DNA of 64,000 bases from Symbiodinium natans (GCA_905221605.1 CAJNDS010000113.1:1449082-1513081); one strand, 5' to 3'. Numbered from the stretch's first letter, positions 57,501 through 63,809 are shown. Notes: a model not told the origin generated them from the letters alone. Numbers and translations are program-made.

Positions 57501-58454
57501 TGCCTTAAAGACCTTATCCATTTCTTCAATACTCGCTCCATTGCTGTAAAAATCGCTTCTGCCTATAATTTCAATAATTTTTTCTCTGGTCAGTTGGTTT
57601 CTTTTGCCATAGTCCATTAAGGTATCTCGGTAAAAATCGGATAGTGAATTTATCCAACATTGATTTTCTACATGAGTGCTATTTTCAATTGCTTGTCTCA
57701 ATGTTGTTAGGTTGCTGTTAATGTCAGTGTAAATATAGCGATGATACATCGATACATGTTGTATTCCATCAGTTAGGCTTTCCTTCATTATGTCAAACTT
57801 CTCACCGCTTTTACTGATTTTTTCCACCTGTTGAATTTTGATTGCATCAAAAAGGTTATCGTAATGTTCCATTAATTCTTTTACAAATTTATCAAACTCT
57901 TTATCTTTTCTTAAAATGTCCATTATTTCCTTAAATTCTTTATCGACCTTCATCGCGTCTTTACTTTTAAAACCGGCTTCGTCAACAAATCTAAATATTA
58001 CCTTTTTAATCCATTCCTTGTTAAAATCCTTTGCTTTGACGGTCGCCTGTCTTATATCAAACTTTTCTATGTAAAATTCCATTCCGAATTTTTTAAATGC
58101 TGGTTTAATGATGTTCCTAGGGTGTCGTGTGGTGTAAAGTTGAAAATTCACCAAATAACTATTCATACCTTTCTTTTCGGCGATTCGTTCGTTCAGTGGT
58201 TTTGACTTTTTAATGTCCTTAATTGTTTCGTTGTATTTGTCCCTCGCTTTTTCTGCTGTTCTTTTATTGGTGCTGGTGAGGTTTTTTATGAAGTTCTCGG
58301 CGGTTGCTACATTTGCAATTTTCCTATCCTTGTAAAGTGATACGATCTGATTTAGCCTGTTTTTTGTTGCTTGGGTGATTTTGTTCGCGCTATTGATTCG
58401 CTCCTGTTTCAGTTTGTTCAGTTTCCTGACATTGCTCTCTACAAACTTGTTCAT
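54558..58454 (-). CDS. OTU-like protease / PolB / SF1 helicase / HNH-like fusion (1298 aa)
   Basis: Replication protein of the element. Residues 255-365 resemble an OTU-like cysteine protease, with Cys266 in ENQCWINSLSDFY and His356 in NSHIYTINNDL. Residues 540-800 carry divergent family B polymerase motifs: A (TEIDITKAYTS, Asp544), B (KLIVNVNIG, K-x3-N-x3-G at 665-673) and C (SVKTDAFVI, Asp792; the usual first Asp is replaced). Residues 868-1190 are an SF1 helicase: AGSGKS (Lys883), FVCPTNK, VIVFDEIY, ATGDGKQL, CHSVQGSS, TAITRA. Residues 1240-1298 form an HNH/treble-clef module (CELC, QRKFNDQTHTISNC, CKKC). A Lys-rich N-terminus is unassigned. Polintons normally encode a separate protein-primed PolB, so this fusion is unusual. 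The PolB and OTU calls are by motif only. Confidence 0.75.
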   Translation of the reverse strand: MNKFVESNVRKLNKLKQERINSANKITQATKNRLNQIVSLYKDRKIANVATAENFIKNLTSTNKRTAEKARDKYNETIKDIKKSKPLNERIAEKKGMNSYLVNFQLYTTRHPRNIIKPAFKKFGMEFYIEKFDIRQATVKAKDFNKEWIKKVIFRFVDEAGFKSKDAMKVDKEFKEIMDILRKDKEFDKFVKELMEHYDNLFDAIKIQQVEKISKSGEKFDIMKESLTDGIQHVSMYHRYIYTDINSNLTTLRQAIENSTHVENQCWINSLSDFYRDTLMDYGKRNQLTREKIIEIIGRSDFYSNGASIEEMDKVFKAFKIPARIYNSFNKLIYKHEPEHNKRRIKPFYAIVKNSHIYTINNDLKSIEHKQNEEEERPLVKASTDYHLNEKEEPPEFKMFRDTHDILKMVSKDKEPKTIHLVPELNNLTEIFFELVNARYEPQIRFQAGIITQIKMKLKKTTFIIKTQNLIKDSSDGCIAVDNEKTYNNMNDAMFHFNKSLFNPLHKSFYNKVDLEIYDEAKTIPPAGLFTDKGSIPKNLTEIDITKAYTSRLVGITQAPVFNQFDVWKNYLKEMNFNTMSDYTLFFVEDCSHCGIVKPSTFLMFNKRYNLIYGKYLKQIDTNKLNILYYKTPSFIHEVNYNDYVKELWNKTISDEEELDKLIKKLIVNVNIGLLEKTGSTDQKSIVFKNIREASDFQLRHGGKIHKITEMECRDQTTYEGDIENDDFTMQLQTTEEEGMEYYLVNVSDKATLNNGFIYIKELLLQDHNFKMCQDYNKLRKNSIKAVSVKTDAFVIKSEDVEKAKEVLEMKAGIGEWRTNKEGEEVKLPSETYQRKNNELDKIPVYKNTAIKIKDEYDTTNIIEKVISAKHVMIRAKYAGSGKSYICEKMARMGMNVLFVCPTNKLVQKYGQEAVTVNKFFSIAVGDEKLEKFDYSGYDVIVFDEIYFNGLRVLNRIREFVEQNQDKIVVATGDGKQLKPVSELTNLQEHEEYADNCVDKIFKYNIYLKVCKRLRKEEDRQKLENIYIDIFENNIKVRELVEKYFKYTSDMNLNENNVAYLNDTCKEVANQIRKKQNRKGEYEVGEVMICREYLKSTEYKFQVNFKYKILNIIENMVVLEDEHDKKIQKLPLDMLRKHFIFNYCYTCHSVQGSSIEGGITIFDYNHCLVDKNWIWTAITRATDLNNVSFYKYDDDDDDFNKNCIYNYLKRKVEGYKEQDRKAKRKIDHKNYITADWLLDRLNGRCELCNVDFYVKSINGNIRTNLTAQRKFNDQTHTISNCIAYCKKCNCCMSDKEKF

Positions 58455-58489
58455 ACTATAAACTATATATTAATATTTATATATTATTT

Positions 58490-58514
58490 TTTCTTTAAAC
58501 CATTTTTAAAGAAA
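58490..58514. promoter_or_regulatory. 25-nt palindrome upstream of polymerase fusion
   Basis: Arms TTTCTTTAAA and TTTAAAGAAA around a CCATT spacer, ending 36 bp before the ATG at 58454. In between lies TATA-rich sequence. It matches 60021-60045 and 60607-60631 exactly. Confidence 0.7.
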
Positions 58515-58545
58515 AATTTTTATAATAAAAATTTCTATATATTTT

Positions 58546-59463
58546 TTAAAGTTTCAAAAGTTCAAATCTTAAATATGGTCGGCTGTTGCCCTTTACATAA
58601 AAATTACTTTGGTTGTTCCTTTCCTCTATTCTTTCTACTTCATATGTTTCCTTGCTCCATAAGCTGATCCTTTCCTTTTCTCCTGCTTTCCTTTTCCTGT
58701 AAATTTTAACTTTACTGCCCACTGATATCTCGGGATATTTCCGAGTTCTGGTTGCTTGTCTGGTCATATTTTGTTTTGCCTTCAATTCGTTCTTCTCCTT
58801 CATTGCTTCCTTCGGTGTCATTTTTATAGCTGAATGTTCCATTTTGTTATTGTATGTTAGTAAAATTTCAAAAATATAATCTGTCCATTGGATATTATTT
58901 TTTCCTTTCTTTTCGTCGGCTTCAACTCTTTTATAAAGCATATCTTTAAATGTTCTGATGGCTCTCTCACTAAAATTAGCGTGTGCTCTGGTTCTGTGGT
59001 GCTGTATGCCTTCGTCGTTCAAATATTTTTGTATTGCTTCCTTCTGTAATGCCCCCTCGTCATCGGTATAAAGTATTTTTGGCTTTCCTCCCATTTTGTT
59101 AAAGCCCTCTATGATTCCCGATGCTATGCTTGCTTCGTTCTTGTTTTTAATCGGGACTACCACCATAAACCGACTAAACACATCAATCATTATCGCCCCG
59201 ATGTTGAATTTTTGATTTTGGAGGTCATTTATAAAAAACAAATCAAATTGAAATTCGTAAAAAGGTTCTGGTGCTATAAAGGTGTTTCTTCCTCTTATCT
59301 GCTTCTTCTGTTCAACATTTTCTCTAAAAAAATTATCAACATCTGCCATTGTAATAGTTTTATCTTTCTCTCTTGCATCTTTCAATGTTTGTTTTTTGCT
59401 CCCGAAACCTGCCCTATCATAATAAACATCGTTTATTATAGAATTCTTTTTATTATCGCCCAT
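58546..59463 (-). CDS. Retroviral-type (rve) DDE integrase of Polinton type
   Basis: Cuts and joins element ends to host DNA. The start is taken at MGDNKK (59463), leaving a 19-bp gap after the upstream gene; an earlier in-frame Met at 59493 would overlap it. From 59463 the product is 305 aa. The catalytic triad is Asp74 (FQFDLFF), Asp134 (LYTDDEG) and Glu166 (FSERAIRTFKDML). IDVFSRFMVVVPIKNKNEA is the typical core beta-strand. The D-to-E spacing (31) is slightly shorter than the usual 35. The C-terminal ~60 residues (SVGSKVKIYRKRKAGEKE, RPYLRFELLKL) form a basic SH3/chromo-like tail. No palindrome precedes it, so it may be co-transcribed with the upstream zinc gene. Confidence 0.88.
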   Translation of the reverse strand: MGDNKKNSIINDVYYDRAGFGSKKQTLKDAREKDKTITMADVDNFFRENVEQKKQIRGRNTFIAPEPFYEFQFDLFFINDLQNQKFNIGAIMIDVFSRFMVVVPIKNKNEASIASGIIEGFNKMGGKPKILYTDDEGALQKEAIQKYLNDEGIQHHRTRAHANFSERAIRTFKDMLYKRVEADEKKGKNNIQWTDYIFEILLTYNNKMEHSAIKMTPKEAMKEKNELKAKQNMTRQATRTRKYPEISVGSKVKIYRKRKAGEKERISLWSKETYEVERIEERNNQSNFYVKGNSRPYLRFELLKL

Positions 59464-59482
59464 AATAAGAAGAATTAGAATA

Positions 59483-59998
59483 TTATTTATCAAATATTTG
59501 TTTTAAAAATTTTATCATATAATCGCTGTCTATCTTATCCAGATACTGTTGAAAATAATCACTGAAAAATCTAACAGCCACTTCTTCTAGTTCTATTGTG
59601 GGTGGCTTTTTTAAATACGATTTCATATTTGTATTTATTCTGTATTCTAGGTCTATATATCGGGTTGTTTTTATTAAAACTTTAAGCTCTTTGTTGTTTT
59701 GAATCACGAAAGCATCATATCTCAAATCTGTCAAAAAAGACAATGTATAGCGGTTTATGTATTTTTTTAGAGGTTTGTCTCGTAGCATTTCCTTACAATG
59801 TTGAACCGTCCGAGGAAAACTAAAAGCAGGTAGTTTCTTCATTGTTGTTTTGAATCTCACAGCATTTTCTCTCCCGTCGCACCCCTTGCACCTTGTAAAA
59901 GGACTGATTAAGACACCGACCTCATTATGTAAAATCTGCCGACCTAAAAGTCGTGCAGTGACATTCTGCTCGGCACACCTCTCACATACAAAACCCAT
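59483..59998 (-). CDS. Zinc-binding protein A (171 aa), element gene
   Basis: The N-terminal module has two Cys pairs, CERC and CKGC (residues about 5-8 and 37-40), suited to one zinc ion. It is followed by a helical region (TVQHCKEMLRDKPLKKYINR, FFSDYFQQYLDKIDSDYMIK). It is a clear paralogue of the gene at 60077-60586: same Cys spacing, a shared LL-x-Q-x-L and I-S-F-x-R-C pattern, and similar length. No known family is recognised; a DNA-binding or transcription role is only a guess. The start is supported by the palindrome and a TATA-rich leader 23 bp upstream. Confidence 0.72.
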   Translation of the reverse strand: MGFVCERCAEQNVTARLLGRQILHNEVGVLISPFTRCKGCDGRENAVRFKTTMKKLPAFSFPRTVQHCKEMLRDKPLKKYINRYTLSFLTDLRYDAFVIQNNKELKVLIKTTRYIDLEYRINTNMKSYLKKPPTIELEEVAVRFFSDYFQQYLDKIDSDYMIKFLKQIFDK

Positions 59999-60020
59999 AT
60001 ATATAATACTATATAAAAGT

Positions 60021-60045
60021 TTTCTTTAAACCATTTTTAAAGAAA
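60021..60045. promoter_or_regulatory. 25-nt palindrome upstream of zinc protein A
   Basis: Same palindrome as 58490-58514, 23 bp before the ATG at 59998. In gene direction it is followed by ACTTTTATATAGTATTATA and the start codon. Confidence 0.7.
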
Positions 60046-60076
60046 AATTTTTATAATATTTTTTTAAAAATATTTT

Positions 60077-60586
60077 TTATAAAAATAAAATTTTGTAAAG
60101 TATATTATTTATTTTTTGCCCTTTTTCATTACCAAAACTTTTGAGAAAAATATTGCAAAAGAAATTATATGCTACAATGTTTAAATTCAAATCATCGTCA
60201 CCGACTTTTCTGTTTTTTCTTTTCTGTATCATCTTTTTTATTTCATTCTCGGCTTCTATTCTGTATCTGTCCAATGGTTTATGTCCATATGTTAAACAGT
60301 GTCCGACATATCTGATATACCCCATTGATTCTTTATTTATATGTTTGTTTATGTTTTTGTCATTGATTTCCTCCTTTATTTTTTGCATCCTCCTATTATA
60401 ATGGAGGATGCTCCAATATACCGAGTTGAATGTTTCACGAAACATTTTCATATTAATGTTTTCGTCGCATTTTTCGCAACGATTAAAAGAAATGACTAAA
60501 TCAAAAAGGTCTTTTCGTAAAACTTGGTCGCATAAAAGTTTTATGGTGTTTTGTTGGTCGGTGCACCCTTGGCATCTACATAACAT
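60077..60586 (-). CDS. Zinc-binding protein B (169 aa), element gene
   Basis: Begins MLCRCQGC, with Cys pairs CQGC (residues 5-8) and CEKC (37-40) in the same positions as protein A. The two share the L-L-x-x-Q-x-L and I-S-x-x-x-R-C-x-x-C framework but only modest identity after residue 50. The C-terminal half is basic and helical (KKMIQKRKNRKVGDDDLNLN). It probably arose by tandem duplication with protein A, followed by divergence. Function unknown. Preceded at 21 bp by the palindrome. Confidence 0.72.
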   Translation of the reverse strand: MLCRCQGCTDQQNTIKLLCDQVLRKDLFDLVISFNRCEKCDENINMKMFRETFNSVYWSILHYNRRMQKIKEEINDKNINKHINKESMGYIRYVGHCLTYGHKPLDRYRIEAENEIKKMIQKRKNRKVGDDDLNLNIVAYNFFCNIFLKSFGNEKGQKINNILYKILFL

Positions 60587-60606
60587 ATATTATAATATAG
60601 AAAGTT

Positions 60607-60631
60607 TTTCTTTAAACCATTTTTAAAGAAA
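60607..60631. promoter_or_regulatory. 25-nt palindrome upstream of zinc protein B
   Basis: Identical to the copies at 58490 and 60021, and 21 bp before the ATG at 60586. The leader is TATATTATAATATATG-like. Here the upstream gene ends 247 bp away, which shows that the motif tracks the downstream start and not the preceding stop. Confidence 0.7.
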
Positions 60632-60674
60632 AATTTTTATAATAAAATTTTTATATATTTTTTAATTTTTTACT

Positions 60675-60864
60675 CCAATCCACCTTGCAGGTGGAAGCCA
60701 ATCCACCTTACAGGGGGAACCCAATCCACCTTGCAGGTGGAAGCCAATCCACCTTATAGGTGGATTGGAGGCTCCTTCGTTTTTTAATGCTTCCACCTTA
60801 CAGGGGTTTTCCAATCCACCTATAAGGTGGAAGGGTTATTTTTTTTTCACCTTTGCAGGGTGGA
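60675..60864. repeat. Array of seven small GC-rich palindromes
   Basis: Seven hairpin units of CCACCTTGCAGGTGG type lie at 60680-60694, 60703-60717, 60726-60740, 60749-60763, 60793-60806, 60816-60830 and 60848-60863. Loops vary (TTGCA, TTACA, TTATA). Several are joined by CCAATCC or GGATTGG that extend the stem. They lie in the intergenic gap after the 146-aa gene and contrast with the AT-rich surroundings. They are too irregular in spacing for CRISPR. Confidence 0.85.
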
Positions 60865-60877
60865 AACCTTACAATAT

Positions 60878-61318
60878 TTAATTATTTTGATTTTCATCGC
60901 CTTGTTCTTTACCTTCGGTTTTTTCCTGTTTTTCCTTCTTGTCCTTCTTTTCCTTCTTTTCCTTCTTTTCTTTCTTTTCTTTCTTTTCCTCTTTTTCCTC
61001 TTTTTCCTTCTTTTCCTTTTTTAAAGGCTTCAACATTACAACATCATCTAGTGAATGTTTATTGTAAGCGCTAGTTTTAACAGCTGTTTTAGTTTCGGTA
61101 AGCTCTAAATTATTCATTATGTCAATGTTCTTATCGTTTAAGATTTTGTCCAAAGCCTTTCTCTTGTTATACTGTCTCGCGCTTTCTCTTTTTCCTTCGC
61201 TGAAACCTTCCTCTGTTCTTCTTTTATGATAATACAGTTTTTGATATAAGGCGAGCTGTTGTTTAATGTCTTCCAGTGTCAATTTGTTTAACATCTGTTC
61301 CAAGGTTGTATGTTCCAT
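60878..61318 (-). CDS. Lys/Glu-rich protein (146 aa), element gene
   Basis: The N-terminal half is helical (MEHTTLEQMLNKLTLEDIKQ, ALYQKLYYHKRR). A central segment is rich in Asn/Leu. The C-terminal ~45 residues are an almost uninterrupted KKEKKEKKEK-type tract ending GDENQNN. The tail would be highly charged and disordered. No family is recognised; nucleic-acid or virion-core association is speculation. The start is supported by the variant palindrome 26 bp upstream. Confidence 0.65.
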   Translation of the reverse strand: MEHTTLEQMLNKLTLEDIKQQLALYQKLYYHKRRTEEGFSEGKRESARQYNKRKALDKILNDKNIDIMNNLELTETKTAVKTSAYNKHSLDDVVMLKPLKKEKKEKEEKEEKKEKKEKKEKKEKKDKKEKQEKTEGKEQGDENQNN

Positions 61319-61343
61319 ATATATTATAATATATATAATAATA

Positions 61344-61367
61344 TTTCTTTAAAACAATTTTAAGAAA
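61344..61367. promoter_or_regulatory. Variant palindrome upstream of 146-aa gene
   Basis: Arms TTTCTTTAAAA and TTTTAAGAAA around ACAA, followed by a long TATA run to the ATG at 61318. It differs from the consensus at the centre only. Confidence 0.55.
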
Positions 61368-61479
61368 ATTTTTCTATATATTTTTTTTTTATAAATATTT
61401 TTTTGATTTCATATTCACAACAAATTGTAAATATGAAATTTATGAATTCATATCAAACTAATTAGCCACTATCTTATGT

Positions 61480-61580
61480 AGTGAATGGTCGCACGATGCA
61501 AAGGGCACGTTCGGGGCTTTTCCTGTTTCAATACCTAGGGGACTTCAAAAGATACGAGGCGCCTGTGATGCGTCGCATCC
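61480..61580. other. GC-higher noncoding island inside the element
   Basis: About 100 bp of balanced composition (GCACGATGCAAAGGGCACGT, CCTAGGGGACTTC) between AT-rich genes. It ends in a perfect-arm palindrome GATGCG-T-CGCATC at 61567-61579. No ORF. No tRNA fold could be built by eye. It could be a small RNA, an origin-like site or an inserted fragment. Confidence 0.4.
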
Positions 61581-61609
61581 AATATATATTAGATTTTATT
61601 TTTTAAATG

Positions 61610-62119
61610 TTAATCCATAGTTGTTAAATCTTTTGTTTCTTTTATTGTTTCTGGTTTCTTCTTATTAGTTTTAATAATATAATAAACATCTTTATCTAAC
61701 TTTTTTACATCTTCTTTAAGCTCTTTAATATCCTCCTCTGTTTTGTAAATTTTCATTTCCAATTTTTGTTTCAATTCCTTAATATCATCAGCGTTTTTTT
61801 CTATACGTTCGTCGCATTCTTCGGGTGTTGGTGTCCTGCCTTGACCCCATCCATTATCACAAATGGCTACACTTCCGGATTGATCTGGTGTAAAAATATT
61901 ATTATCGGGTGTTGTTCCTCTACCAACTTTATAACTACTTCTATTTTCAATTATATAAATGGTTTTACTATCTTTGTCGCTTGTTGTTTTCGTTTCTTTA
62001 TGATATAAATTTTTTCTACATCTACACGGCAAACAGTTTAAACTGGTAGGTGTTAATATAAATCCTCCGTTGTTTGTTTGTTTTTCTTCATCTTCCTTAT
62101 TACTCATATTTTTAAACAT
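61610..62119 (-). CDS. Cys-rich / coiled-coil protein (169 aa), element gene
   Basis: Starts MFKNMSNK (an internal Met at residue 5 is an alternative). Residues 28-36 contain CLPCRC. The middle is Gly/Asn-rich (VAICDNGWGQGRTPTPEE). Residues 105-160 form a predicted coiled coil (ERIEKNADDIKELKQKLEMK, EDIKELKEDVKKLDKD). No family is recognised. It is the second gene of the minus-strand set, 10 bp after the stop of the small ORF at 62130. A half-motif TTTAAGAAAAATT lies just upstream and may serve as its promoter. Confidence 0.65.
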   Translation of the reverse strand: MFKNMSNKEDEEKQTNNGGFILTPTSLNCLPCRCRKNLYHKETKTTSDKDSKTIYIIENRSSYKVGRGTTPDNNIFTPDQSGSVAICDNGWGQGRTPTPEECDERIEKNADDIKELKQKLEMKIYKTEEDIKELKEDVKKLDKDVYYIIKTNKKKPETIKETKDLTTMD

Positions 62120-62129
62120 TAGACTTTTT

Positions 62130-62279
62130 TTAATTTTTCTTAAATTTTAAATACTGTAAAACTCCCTTGCAAATTTCCAAAATAGAATAACAACATCGTC
62201 TATACCGTGGCTCGGTTATTATTATTTGTTCGACGTCTTCTATTTCATTTATCGCCTCTATGTATTTGTCGTAATTCAT
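62130..62279 (-). CDS. Small protein (49 aa), element gene
   Basis: ATG at 62277-62279 and TAA at 62130-62132. The product is MNYDKYIEAINEIEDVEQII then a basic, Cys-containing stretch (RYRRCCYSILEICKG). It is divergent from the ATPase, with 37 bp between start codons. Tight fit between neighbours and normal element codon use support it, but the short length keeps confidence moderate. Confidence 0.5.
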   Translation of the reverse strand: MNYDKYIEAINEIEDVEQIIITEPRYRRCCYSILEICKGVLQYLKFKKN

Positions 62280-62316
62280 TATATAATTAAAATATAAAAT
62301 CTTCTATGTATTTATA
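62280..62316. promoter_or_regulatory. Bidirectional promoter region
   Basis: A 37-bp spacer made almost entirely of A and T between the minus-strand 49-aa ORF and the plus-strand ATPase. It contains TATAATTAAAATATAAAA and TGTATTTATA. It must hold the transcription starts for at least one of them, but lacks the 25-nt palindrome. Confidence 0.5.
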
Positions 62317-63084
62317 ATGAATAATAGCATTCCAATCGTCAAACCAATAGACATACCGGAATACACATACAAAAACTCAAAATATGATATGATGCCGTCG
62401 CTTCCATTCCGTGGTATATTGGTAGCCTCTTCGACCGGCGGTAAAACGGTATTGATACAAAATCTCATATTGAATATTTATAAAGGCTCCTTTGAAAGAA
62501 TATTTATATTCAGTCCTAGCGTTCATGTTGATGACACATGGAACAGCGTAAAAAAACATATATCGGAAAATATGAATGTAGATACAGAAAAAGAAAAAAC
62601 ATACTTTGAAGAATATAACCCCGAAGCATTAAACCAAATTATAAAAACGCAACATAAAGTTATTGATTATCAAAAAAAGAATAAGCAAAAACATTTGCAT
62701 TCAATATTAATTGTCATTGATGATTTCGCGGACGATCCAAAATTCGTAAGGTATTCAAATATATTACATTCCCTATTTACTCGTGGTCGTCATAATGCAA
62801 TATCTGTATTATTATCAACTCAAAAATATAATGTCCTCGCTCCAATCGTAAGGTTAAATACGTCCGCTTTATTTATATTCCGATTGAAAAATATGAATGA
62901 GGTAAATTCATTTCTAGAAGAAAATTCCGCATTGGTAAATAAAGAAGAATTATATGAAATGTATAGAATAGCTATAAACGATGCCCCCTATTCATTCTTA
63001 TATATAAATACAAATGCAAAAGATATAAATCGTATGTTCTTTATTCGCTTTGAAAAAGCTATGACAATATCATCAGAATTATAA
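62317..63084 (+). CDS. A32-like genome-packaging ATPase (255 aa)
   Basis: FtsK/HerA-superfamily ATPase of the type that pumps DNA into capsids in Polintons, PLVs, virophages and NCLDVs. Walker A is ASSTGGKTVLI (Lys43). Walker B is SILIVIDDFADD (Asp135, Asp136). A sensor motif HNAISVLLSTQKY lies at 159-171. Arg-rich LHSLFTRGRHN precedes it. Length is typical of the family (about 230-270 aa). It is the only plus-strand gene of the element. Its presence implies a virion stage now or in the recent past, though no capsid gene is in the window. Confidence 0.88.
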   Translation: MNNSIPIVKPIDIPEYTYKNSKYDMMPSLPFRGILVASSTGGKTVLIQNLILNIYKGSFERIFIFSPSVHVDDTWNSVKKHISENMNVDTEKEKTYFEEYNPEALNQIIKTQHKVIDYQKKNKQKHLHSILIVIDDFADDPKFVRYSNILHSLFTRGRHNAISVLLSTQKYNVLAPIVRLNTSALFIFRLKNMNEVNSFLEENSALVNKEELYEMYRIAINDAPYSFLYINTNAKDINRMFFIRFEKAMTISSEL

Positions 63085-63099
63085 ACCTTATTCATTCAT

Positions 63100-63331
63100 A
63101 AAATTTATTTCAAATTATTTTATTATTTATTATTCCACTCCACTCCTCTTTTTGCACCTCGTCGTTCGGATCCGCATCGCTCCAGCCACAGGCGCATTAC
63201 CTTGGATGGGGTTAGGGTTTTTGGGTGTTTAAGTGTTTTTTTACTTTTAGTTGAGGCACATGTCTTCCTTCTCCTCGGTGTCCCCTTCTTCTTTTGGTAT
63301 CACCTCGGGTTGGGTTTTATTAGTATTAGTG
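63100..63331. other. Right flank, composition returns toward host
   Basis: AT-rich sequence gives way near 63140 to mixed composition with GGGGTTAGGGTTTTTGGG. No ORF or element terminus could be identified. The right boundary of the virus-like element is placed here by composition only. Confidence 0.4.
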
Positions 63332-63808
63332 TTACGGTTTACGGTTTCTAATTTTGACGAGTTGCATCCCTTTGGCTTTGGGAGGCGGTGGAACAACTTT
63401 TGATCCCTTGTGCTTCGCCTTGGTTCTTATTATAAAAAAAAGCTTTCTACAAAACTTAACAAATAAAAAGTGATAAACATGAAAATTCAGATCAGATACC
63501 ATCATTTTTATCACTCCTCGTGGGATACTGCTTGTTTTTGCTGTCGTTTTGCAAGGCATTGCCTTGAATGGCGCCTTCGCCTTTGATGCTGTTGTTGCAG
63601 TGCGTGGCGGTGGTGCTGGTGCTGGTGGTGTTGTGGGCTGCGGTGGTGGTGTAGGTGGTGGTGGTGGTGTAGGCGGTGGTGTAGGTGGTGGTGGTGGTGT
63701 AGGTGGTGGTGCTGGTGTAGGTGGTGGTGGTGCGTTGTAGTCCTCTGCAGTCATCAAGATGGTCTCATTCACCTCACCCTCCACTTCCCACACACGAAAA
63801 AAATCCAA
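63332..63808 (-). CDS. Proline-rich ORF (158 aa), uncertain origin
   Basis: Begins MDFFRVWEVEGEVNETILMT then EDYN. A (TPPPP)n-type tract follows, with basic blocks after it. An AT-rich inner segment (about 63434-63507) starts GTATCT and ends AATAAG in gene direction. It looks like a GT-AG intron, but its 74-nt length would change frame. The ORF may be a host exon or an element gene. Low complexity makes homology unreliable. Confidence 0.3.
   Translation of the reverse strand: MDFFRVWEVEGEVNETILMTAEDYNAPPPPTPAPPPTPPPPPTPPPTPPPPPTPPPQPTTPPAPAPPPRTATTASKAKAPFKAMPCKTTAKTSSIPRGVIKMMVSDLNFHVYHFLFVKFCRKLFFIIRTKAKHKGSKVVPPPPKAKGMQLVKIRNRKP
63600..63735. repeat. (GGTGGTGGTGTA)n low-complexity repeat
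   Basis: GGT-based repeat units with interspersed GTA and GCT, giving the proline tract on the minus strand. Confidence 0.9.
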
Positions 63809-63809
63809 C

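Larger units (their letters stand above)
53930..63100. mobile_element. Polinton / polinton-like virus (PLV)-type integrated element
   Basis: An AT-rich, intron-free, gene-dense block inserted in GC-richer host sequence. Hallmarks are an rve integrase (58546-59463), a DNA polymerase/helicase fusion (54558-58454) and an A32-like packaging ATPase (62317-63084). Six small ORFs make up the rest. Seven minus-strand ORFs run away from the plus-strand ATPase. Boundaries are set by composition; no terminal inverted repeat or target duplication could be identified. A direct repeat (ACCCTCATYCGTT at about 53932 and 54008) lies at the left edge. No capsid protein or protease is seen. Reading frames are intact, suggesting recent integration or purifying selection. 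Confidence 0.8.

Noticed and set aside
58371-58667. Hydrophobic 98-aa plus-strand ORF over the integrase/polymerase junction
   Set aside because: It is antisense to real genes and its Phe/Ile/Leu content comes from A-rich coding strand read in reverse.
60675-60864. CRISPR array
   Set aside because: Units are themselves palindromes with irregular spacing (8-30 bp) and no unique spacers of constant length; the context is eukaryotic.
61480-61580. tRNA gene
   Set aside because: A GTTTCAATACC stretch resembles a T-loop, but no acceptor stem or anticodon arm could be paired around it.
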